This document shows positions 12,701 through 23,200 of a stretch of 64,000 bases of DNA, piece after piece (positions within the stretch are counted from its first letter, which is position 1; every line of letters starts with the position of its first letter). Below the pieces are notes generated by a model that did no database searches, was not told where the DNA came from, and saw nothing but the letters and a program-made list of their open reading frames with translations. The DNA comes from Sipunculus nudus (lineage: Eukaryota; Annelida; Sipuncula; Golfingiida; Sipunculidae): NCBI GenBank assembly GCA_026874595.1, contig CM049322.1, positions 2,901,900 through 2,965,899 on the forward strand. Direction: 5' to 3'. Position numbers and translations under genes: made by a program.

Positions 12701-15700
12701 TTGGATGGAGCCGACAGGTCCTCTTCATCATTTTCATCTTGCCTGGCAACCTTCAAGGCAGCTTTGGCAACTTCTGTGAAGTAAGCAGGGGCAAGGTAGC
12801 ATGTCAGATCTGTTCCCTTCGGTGGGGTGACCATCTGGTTTAGCTCTAACTTAAGTCTAGCAGCTAGTCTCATAACAGCTGAAGTGTAATATTTCCTCAT
12901 GATCTTGTTCCCCAAATTTCGTCTCATCCACTGGTTACCAAGAGCCACAATTATGTCATCATTCCTGGCTGTCATACCTATTTTGTCAGCTCTCATGATA
13001 GGATAAACTTCCATTGTGAGAGCTTTGCTGGCATCATCTTTAATTCTGCCTGACAATACTGCACTCTGAATAAGCAGTGACCCTTTTGAAATGTGACATG
13101 TTTTTCCAGTCACTGCAGGGCATCCAGATTGATGACGATCAATCACTGACAGGCGCAACCACTCAAAGCAGTGTGGACAAGGTCCATATTCTGATATGTC
13201 AAACAAGCTGGATGTGTTTCTCCTTGCCAGTAAAACTTCTCCTTTCTTATGTTTTATAACATTTTCGTTGTGGATGTGGTCTCCTTTATTACGTAGTAGT
13301 GCAATCAGCCTTTTGCGCTCCTTTGCTTTGGCAGTTTTGGTCTCCTTATCATCAGAGTTTTCAATCTTGATTTGTGTAATTTGTACTACTTCTGTCTCAC
13401 ATTGGTGTTTCTTTGACAGAATATGTTTGGAAAAGTTTGGGCTGGGTTTACTACAGTAAGGACATGCATTTCGAGAGTTGTATACTCTACGGGACTTCTT
13501 CTTCTTACCAAGTTTTGTGGTATCACTTTTGAGGATTTTGCGGATATAGATGTCCGGATGTTTCACGTCACAAGTAATCTCTGATTCATCAGGTTTCTCT
13601 TCAAGAACACTGTCATCACTTTCACTTTCATCAGGGAATTCTGTGTTATGGGATAAGCTGGCAAGCTGTTCTTTTGGTAGAAGTAGTGGCAGTATCTCTG
13701 AGGTTTCAGATGCACTGCCACTGACCAATTCCATGTCATCATCTGTAGGGAGTGTCTTTCCAATGCACACAGTTAAATCCATGTCACTTTCTTCAGTGTT
13801 ATCAACGAACTGAATGGAATTTAAATTTGGCATATGGACTGAATCGGCCACTGAATGGGAAACTTGTGTCTCATCAACTGTTTGGAACGGTTTTCCATTT
13901 TGCTTTTTAATTTTGCTAGAGAGGTTATGCCTTTTTTTACGTTGTTTTTTTTTAACTGGGCATTCATCAGGTGAAGAATTGCCATCAGAGTTGCTGCTTT
14001 CAGTGTTGGGAATATATGAAACATCTGAATCATCTGAATCTATGTAACCAATGTGCTTTGGAACATCATCTTCTGACTGTTCTATTATGATGTTATCATT
14101 TTCTTGTACTATCTCTATTTCAGAGAACAGTACCTGGCTGTCTATTGCATTCTTTTCTACCTGATATGTATTACTTGTTTCCAGCACTGAAGAATTTGCC
14201 ATCTGCTCAGATGATGTCTTTTCCTCAGATGTTGTCTTTTCCTCACATGATGTCTTTTCCTCAGATGTCTTTTCCTCGGATGCTGTCTTTTCCTCAGATG
14301 TTGTCTTTTCCTCAGATGTCTTTTCCTCAGATGTTGTCTTTTCCTCAGGTATTGTCTTTTCCTCAGATGTTGTCTTTTCCTCACATGATGTCTTTTCCTC
14401 AGATGTTGTCTTTTCCTCAGATGCTGTCTTTTCCTCAGATGCTGTCTTTTCCTCAGATGCTGTCTTTTCCTCAGATGTCTTTTCCTCAGATGTTGTCTTT
14501 TCCTCAGGTATTGTCTTTTCCTCAGATGCTGTCTTTTCCTCAGATGTCTTTTCCTCAGATGTTGTCTTTTCCTCAGGTATTGTCTTTTCCTCAGATGCTG
14601 TCTTTTCCTCAGATGTTATCTTTTCCGAAAAAGCTTTGATATCAGCTTCAAACTTTGCAAGGAGAGCAGGTTTCTTCTTTGATAGTATTTCTTCAAAAAA
14701 TAGGTACCATTACTCAAATGGACTGTGTATTTCAACCAATAAACTGAACATAACAATCCATACATACTTTTACAATGAGTTACCCATGTGTCATGACACT
14801 CAGCTGACTAGTTTGGTATTATTAGAGTGAGCTATATTTGTTAAGGAAGGTTCACAAAGATGTCAGATTTTGGATGGGCTGAGTAGCAGGATATCATGAT
14901 GGTAATTATTATTTAGCTACTTGCAAAGCCAATTTTGAAAATAAAATTATTAAAGATAACCTTGATATGCTGTACTATAATAAGTACATGCAATTTTTTT
15001 TTTATAAAACGTAAATCAAAGTTATTAAAATGACTAGGGAGAGGTAGTTTTTACAAACAAGAACAAGTGGATGTCTTCCCTCCCAACTGCATAATGTAAA
15101 TGTTAGGGCTCGCACAAATCTGCCAGATTGACAGTCCATCTGAAATGGAAATATTGTAACATGTGTAACATTGTGAAACATTGTGGTAAACGTTCAGTTT
15201 GATATGATTAATTTGATGAACTCACAATTCTACCTTAATGTACTGGGTTATGTACAGTCTAAACAAGGGCCCCACGGGTCATGGCATTCAGCAGGAATAG
15301 GTTTGATCAGAAATGTCAGTGTCAAAAAGCAGGTGGTCAGACTAACAAATATAAAAACTGATATGATAAAAAATAAAAAACACTGAGAATCAGCCAAAGT
15401 GGCAACTAAGATGCAGAGTTCAACGGCCTGCATAATTGTATGAAAGCTAAACTGATACATCCTATGTAGCACCAAAACAAGAGTCTTCTGTTTGTTTGTC
15501 CAAAATGTTGAAATCTTTTACTTAGTAACAAAGGTGGAACTTCCATTAGCCTTATTTGACTATGATTGTAATTTTTAAAAATCCTAGTACATAGAGAAGA
15601 AAGTTATATAAAAATATACATATTTTCACTGGAACTTGAAAAGATAAAAGAGAGTGCCCCTGCAATTTTGTGGTGGTCAAATACAAAATAAACTAGAATA

Positions 15701-18700
15701 CGGGTAGTCGACAAGCGACTACGTGTATCGGCCTAAATCAGAGTGGAACGGGTGAAGTGAGGCATGGATTGAGCGGCAAGGGGAAATAGAGTGAAGTGTT
15801 GCATATTAGCATGGATGTCTGCAGCCAAATTGTGTATGTAGGTTGCGCCACCTACCACAAAATCCAGGAAGCCGTCCCAATTGTATACATATGCAAAATT
15901 TAAGGCAGATAAGTCAAACCACTACATGTATATGAGTGATTTTTGCCCTTGGCAGAAAAACAGATGGACGCTGTGCAAAATGGTTGCAGGTGGCGCCACC
16001 AGTTTTGCGTATGATAAAGAGCTATGTGAGATTTCTACACATGCAAAATTTTGGCCCAACCAGTCAAACGGTTCCCGAGATATGAGCTTGGATGTCTGCA
16101 GCGTAAAAATGATTGTAGGTGGCGCCACCTGTCATAAAATCAGAAAAGCTATCCAGGATGTATAAGCATGCCGAATTTCAGGTGAATTAGTCAAACCACT
16201 GCAGAGATATGAGTGATTTTAACCCAAGGCAGATGAACAGATGGACACTGTGCAAACATGGTTGCAGGTGGCGCCACCATTTTTGGTGTATGTTATAAAG
16301 CTCTCCAAGGGCTACATTTGTGCAAAAAAATTTTCCTGATCGGTCAAATGGTTCCCGAGATATGAGCTTGGATGTCTGCAGCGTAAATGTGAATGTAGGT
16401 GGCGCCACCTGTCATAAAATCAGAAAAGCTATCCAGGATGTATATGCATGCCGAATTTCAGGTGAATTAGTCAAGTCCCTGCAGAGATATGAGTGATTTT
16501 AACCCAAGGCAGATGAACAGACGGACACTGTGCAAACATGGTTGCAGGTGGCGCCACCATTTTATGTGTATGTTATAAAGCTCTCCAAGGGCTACATTTG
16601 TGCAAAAAAAATTTCCTGATCGTTCAAATGGTTCCCGAGATACGTGGGTTTATGTGTGGAAACAGACGCACAAACGGTCGCAGAGCGCAGAGGAAGGGTC
16701 AGAGGTCAAAACAAAATCGGGGCGCAGCAGTTCACATGTGACCCGAACATAATCCCGGGTTTCGTAAAATTTTCGTCCAGCGGTTACGGAGGATTTCTCC
16801 AGACACCTACGCGGTGGCGGCTTGCAGCTGAAAACATAGTATCCGCAAAACTCTGTTTTGGCGGATACAATGATTGCTGAACTAGTACTATGACAGGACT
16901 CATTAATTCGGCTAAAATTAATATGGTTAAACTTGTCACAATTCTATTATATATACTAGACTAATAAAGTTCAATATGCCTGGGAAATTCTATACTTTAG
17001 CCATTTAAAAATACATGCATTTTTTTTTATAATTTTGTAGAACATGTTGTGAAATATTGAATGACATTTTTACAGAACTAATAATTTATCAAAGTTTGTT
17101 CAAACATTGGTTCATGACTGATAAGGAATTATACTATATCAGATTAATCATCCAATATGCCCAACAGTTACTGAGCTGAAATTTCGACTGAACAGTGAGT
17201 TATCAGTCTCAAACTTACCATTATATTTACAAAATATGAAACATTACTCAGCTCAAAAGTTTTTTTTTTTATAAATATAAGTTTACTTAAAATAAATTGA
17301 ACTCGTATCTCCAAGATATCAAAGCTACATCAGCTAGATATTATCATCAAAAGTGCTTACAACTGGGTAATATAAAAACATTCAAAATATTATTGATAGT
17401 CATTTATAATGTAAACTATATAAAAAAAAAACATATGTTACATACTAGCAGTCAATCCAATTTTTATCACATAAAAAATAGAATATTCTCCATATAAGGG
17501 TTTCTGGGTAAAAATAATCCATTATTTATTTTTTTCAGTCCCAATAAATGAACTGAAGGGTTAATAGCACTGCCACTTTACTGTTATTTTATTATACCAC
17601 TAGATAAATGGTAAAGACTGGATTTTATTCTTTTCTTATATCAATGAACTAAACCAACATTAAAAATTACTCTGATGAAGGTGGTGATCTAAATTCATTT
17701 GATAAAAAAAGAGGTATTTAGAGGACTTGATATTGGAAAATATTAATTAAAATCACTATGAGCATTATTACAATCTCCAATATTAGTCATACACACAGGA
17801 CTTCATTTTTTTCCTGTTAGAAATGGAATGTTCCCAAAACCTATGCTTCTATCAATATTATAGAGGGATTATTTTTTTCTAAATGTGGGGTTGATTGTCT
17901 GTAGAAGAGGGGTTACCTTGACACTGACTGTATGTACAAGGACGGGACATCAGCTTTACATGTGAAATGGATATTCTGAAAAAGAGGTTTTATTTTTTTC
18001 TAAATGTAGGGTGGACTGTCTTTAGGAGAGGGGTTACCTTCATACTTGTATTGACATTATGTATGAGAAGGGTTTTCTATGATACCCTTTGCATATGCAA
18101 TAGATTGTCTGTAAAAGAGGGGTTATCTTTTTCTAATTGTGGGGTGGATTGTCTGTAGGAGAGGGGTTTCCTTCATACTGACATTGACTGTATGCACAAA
18201 GAGGGGGTTTCAATGACACCCTTTGCATATGAAATAGATTGTCTATAAAGGAGGGGTTATCTTTTTCTAATTGTGGGGTGGATTGTCTGTAGGAGAGGGG
18301 TTACCTTCATACTGGCACTGACTTTATGCACAAGGAGGGGTTTCTATGACACCCTTTGTATATGAAATAGATTGTCTGTAAAAGAGGGGTTATCTATTTC
18401 TAATTGTGGGGTGGATTGTCTGTAGGAGATGGGTCACCTTCATACTGGCACTGACTTTTTTCACAAGGAGGGGTTTCTATGACACCCTTTGTATATGAAA
18501 TAGATTGTCTGTAAAAGAGGGGTTATCTTTTTCTAATTGTGGGGTGGATTGTCTGTAGAAGAGGGGTTACCTTCATACTGGCACTGACTGTATGCACAAG
18601 GAGGGGTTTCTATGACACCCTTTCTATATGAAATAGATTGTCTGTAAAAGAGGGGTTATCTTTTTCTAATTGTGGGGTGGGTTGTCTGTAGAAGAGGGGT

Positions 18701-20240
18701 TACCTTCGTACTTGTATTGACTGTATGCACAAGGAGGGGTTTCTATGACACCCTTTGCATATGAAATAGATTGTCTGTAAAAGAGGGGTTATCTTTTTCT
18801 AATTGTGGGGTGGATTGTCTGTAGAAGAGGGGTTACCTTCCTACTGGCATTGACTATAAAGACGGGACACCAGCTTTTCATATGAAATAGATTGTCTGTA
18901 AAAGAGGGTTTATCTTTTTCTGATTGTGGGGTGGATTGTCTGTAGAAGAGGGGTTACCTTCCTACTGGCATTGACTATAAAGACGGGACATCAGCTTTAC
19001 ATACGAAATGGATGTTCTGTAAAGGAGGGGTTATTTTTTTTTCTAAATGTGGGGTGATTTGTCTGCAGAAGAAGGGTTTCTATGATACCCTTTGCATGTG
19101 TAATTAAAAATTTCAATTAAACATTTAAAAATTAAATTTAAAAGAAAGTCTGTTAGAAAACTTAAGTTTCCTATATTGGAAAATCTCTTTAAGGTGGCTC
19201 AATGCTTTCTTTTTATTTAAGAGCGAGAAAACATTTTTAAGGGCCAGTAAAATTTCAAGGTCACTTATCATACAGGACAAGTACAGATTTGGAAATGTTC
19301 AAGCCCTGAAGAGCAAAGGCCTTGCCTGCATAAGGCTGCATTATCAGATATGCAGAAAAAAATTTGAGCTGTTAGTTTAGAATACAGCTGGCAGAACTCT
19401 TTTTAAAATAATAGTACATACCATAAAGCCCTGAGTCTTAATGCCATTATTATTAAAAACTCAAAATATCTTAAACACTAAGTTATATTATTTTGTTTGT
19501 AAAACAGCCTAATTTTTTTATCACATTAAGCTGTAAAATAAATAATTTGTTAAAAAAAGACAAACATTTAGCCAAGACACACATGGCAAAAAGAACATAA
19601 AAGAACATACAAAACTGTATAAAACGGAAAATAAACACTTATTCTAGGTTGCACATTACCTCGTCCTTTCATGGTTAGTTCACTAACCATGTCATAAAAT
19701 GGCTTCACATGTTTCACAGACTTTTGCAGCCTGCCAAATAAGAAGATAACCATTTATGTTTTTTTTCTAAGGAACTAAACATCTGATATTAACAAACCAG
19801 GGTTGGTAGGTTTCCACCATGCACTGTAAATTTAGGTAATACCTGGACAACTACTGATACAGTACAAGTAATTTTTAAAATGGGTAGAAACATCAGAAAC
19901 TAAATAAAAAGTAGAATCTTACTATGAAACTTTCTAAAAAATCGCACAAATCTGAATTTAGTTCCTATGAGGTTAAGTTAAGCATACACCTAAAATAAAA
20001 ACAAAGCCATGAATGACTGCATGGACAGAGGCAATACAAGAAGTTCAAGATATACCACTGGAATATATCATTTGTTACTGTCCACAAGTGAAAAATATTA
20101 TTGAAATCTGGTATGTTTAAATACTTTACAGGATTAACCCAAAGCCCTTGGACTGGGTTTCAGTATTACTGGCAAGCATATTCAGTGCTACTGCCCTACA
20201 GCCCTGGCTGCACCAGTACTTATTAGCTAATCACTATGTA

Positions 20241-20297
<57 letters not shown>

Positions 20298-23200
20298 TGG
20301 ATCAAAAGGACATAAGAGGATGACAATTCATTGGATCACATGGTATCACTGACAACTTGAAGAGACATGATACCATTATAAAAAGTCAAATACAGCTTCT
20401 TGATGTGGCCCTCTGATCAGGCTAAACATACAACTAAGCTAGTAACTGTCTAGCATCAGTACTTGTAGATATATCTAATCAAGTATATATTTTATATCTC
20501 ATCAAGACTGCCACTATTTCAGAATGAGTCTCTTCAAAGAGATCAATCTCAAAGTAAACACAAGCATCTTTTACTAGTATTATTATTAGAATATATGCTG
20601 GATTTGTTTACTAATGGAATAGAAATCTTGATTTTACCAAATCCCCCTGAGGATCATCATACTCAAGTAGAGGGATTCTGGTTGTACAGGTATTGTTATA
20701 AACTGAACTAAAATGCCAATTACCAAATATTTAAATTCCTCTCTTATCTTCAAATTAAGCCTCTTAAGTATAAAAGGTAGCCATGTACTTGTTAGTGTAA
20801 AACATAAATTATGTGAAAATCTGTTAATATTATGCATAGAATAGAGAGCAACCTGCAGTAACTAATCTTTCACTTTCAAAAATTAGGTATTATTTTATAA
20901 TTAGATAAAGAATACAATGAATCAATCTTTTCTTCAGACATATCTGTAATTTAAAATACTCTAGTAACACATCCTGTTAAATTAAAAGTTTGAAATATCA
21001 CCAGCACAAGGTTCTACCATTACTTTTATTGAGAAAGTTATTTCTACCATTCTTAAACTTTAATTTTATTCACACCTTTCTATCCCTGAAATCCAACACT
21101 GCAACAAATCATATTATTATTTACCCCTTTACTGTTTACAAGCCACTAAAGAGCACTCAAAATGGGCAACTAGAATGCCATGATATGTATAGATTATTTC
21201 AGGACAAAAATATTGTATATTATTTCTAAGTTTCAATGATTTTCAATACTCTTCAGCAAACCCTCTTGCTGGGAACTGTTGAAAATTTGATAAAGATACA
21301 AAAAAAGCTTGAAAAGATATGGCTGTTAGTGTAAATATAAATAGTGTCAGAATTTGTCGGAAATCTAAAATAAATGTAAACAGTAAAGGGTTAAAAGATA
21401 TCATATATGACATTAGGTTCCCGGTTAAACAAAGGATAGTATAATCATAAAGCAGAAAGTTTATAAGAATGGGGTGATACTTACTCTACATCTTCATCCA
21501 GAAAAACACAATTCACATGAGAACTTCCATCTGCATTTACTACCATCCCTGGCCACCAACATATATCCAGTTTGACCCAAACAGCATCTCCCTCTACAAA
21601 GAAATTGTCATTTATTGATTGTTCTCATTTAACAATATTCAGCCTAGTATGAATCTATCTGTATTATTTTGTCACAAAAGCTTCTACCAGTACTGCTCAA
21701 TAAATTCTCAAAAAGTTTTAAACATAAACACTGTATATCTGGGAACTAGTTACCCTGTTTTCACAGTGCTTTATCTACACCATGGATATACTAGAATATT
21801 AGCTGAAGCTGATGAGAGGAAGCTGATGAGTCCTCAGCCCAAAGAAGAGTGTGTATGGGTGGTAACATTAACAAGTATAGAAGATCTATACTCGCATGCA
21901 TGTATATATGTGTACAAATGTCTCTAGCTGAAGTAATACACTTGAACTGGAGATGAATGTAGTACAATGACCTCAGGAAGTCTCATTATAGGATGATAAA
22001 TACTCAGTGGGAGATAAATCGAGAACTTCTTAGGAACAGCAGAGAAAGATATTGTAGGTGGGGCCAGCATCCTGGTGTAGCAGTTACAGATTATCAAGTG
22101 TAAACCCCATCACACATTTCAAAACTGTTTAGTAGTTCCTGGGAGTTCAGTGATATAATATTTTTTTTCTTTACTTTTACATTTACCCTACACTAGTGTT
22201 CTTTATACATACTAGACAACAGGTATCTTCATGGGGCATAAAAGCAATACTTTTCATATCCTTTGGTCTGTATCTTTGTATCTGATAATGCCACAATGAA
22301 CTTCCTGTGTAGAGGCTGGAGGTAGCCAGGCGAGCATGCTATATTATAGCCAAAGTTCAAAGGCTGCCTGGGTTAGGTAACAGTCCTGACAGCTCATTAG
22401 CTAACTTGACCCAACCTGATGTCCACTTTCAGTATCTTAACTGTATTTCACTTAACTGTGAATTATGTATCTCGATACAGGTACAAGTACCTGGCTGGTT
22501 ACATGCTACTGCTCACCAGAGGCTGACTGGTGAATGAATGAATCAATTTACCCAAGATATAAGTAGTCTTTTTTTCAGGAGAAGTTTACAGCTGATATTT
22601 GTATAAAAGTGATATCTTTTTACAAAACAACATGTATATACACACAAACATTTTATTTATTGAGGAAAACAAAATTTAAATTATCTGATCTGGGTCTTGT
22701 AATTATTTTAATATTACCTTTTAATTCATTCAGATATCTGCTAGTCGCCCGACTGATAAAATTGTTAGGGGTTTTTCCCACGACAGTAAATACCGCCTGG
22801 GAAAAAACTTGACAACCCTGACTAGTATATATCATACATTCACATATTTGAAAAGAACTTTCAAATAATGCCATGAAAGTTATCATGGAAGCATTATAAC
22901 TAATGTATATCCTATTGCACAGGTTCACATTAGGCTTGTAAGCCTTCTTCTGGATCTCACACAGAAGCCTAGTTTTGCGCATGATATAAAGCTTTCCAAT
23001 TATTGCAAAATTTCAGCCCGATTGGTCATACGAGTCCCAAGATATGTGATTCATGTGTGAAAACTGACACACAGATGGACATTGTGCAGAAAGGTCAGAG
23101 GTCAATACAAATTGAGGGCACAGCAGTTCAGTGTACTTGATCATAATGACAAGTTTCATAAAACTAGTCAATGCAAATCATGATGGGGCAACTATTCCCC

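Larger units (their letters stand above)
14691..19659 (-). other. Intron 3 (longest)
   Basis: 4,969 bp, donor GTAATG and acceptor TTTTTTGAAG. Contains CTCAGCTGA-family fragments (14780-14930, 15264-15300), the GGTGGCGCCACC element (15724-16869) and the 133-bp tandem array (17876-19100). 16870-17875 is AT-rich with nothing recognised. No gene supported. Confidence 0.7.

Noticed and set aside
14145-14639. Plus-strand 164-residue open frame rich in S-F-P-Q-M
   Set aside because: It is the antisense reading of the in-frame E-E-K minisatellite on the minus strand. The minus reading is flanked by conserved coding sequence on both sides.
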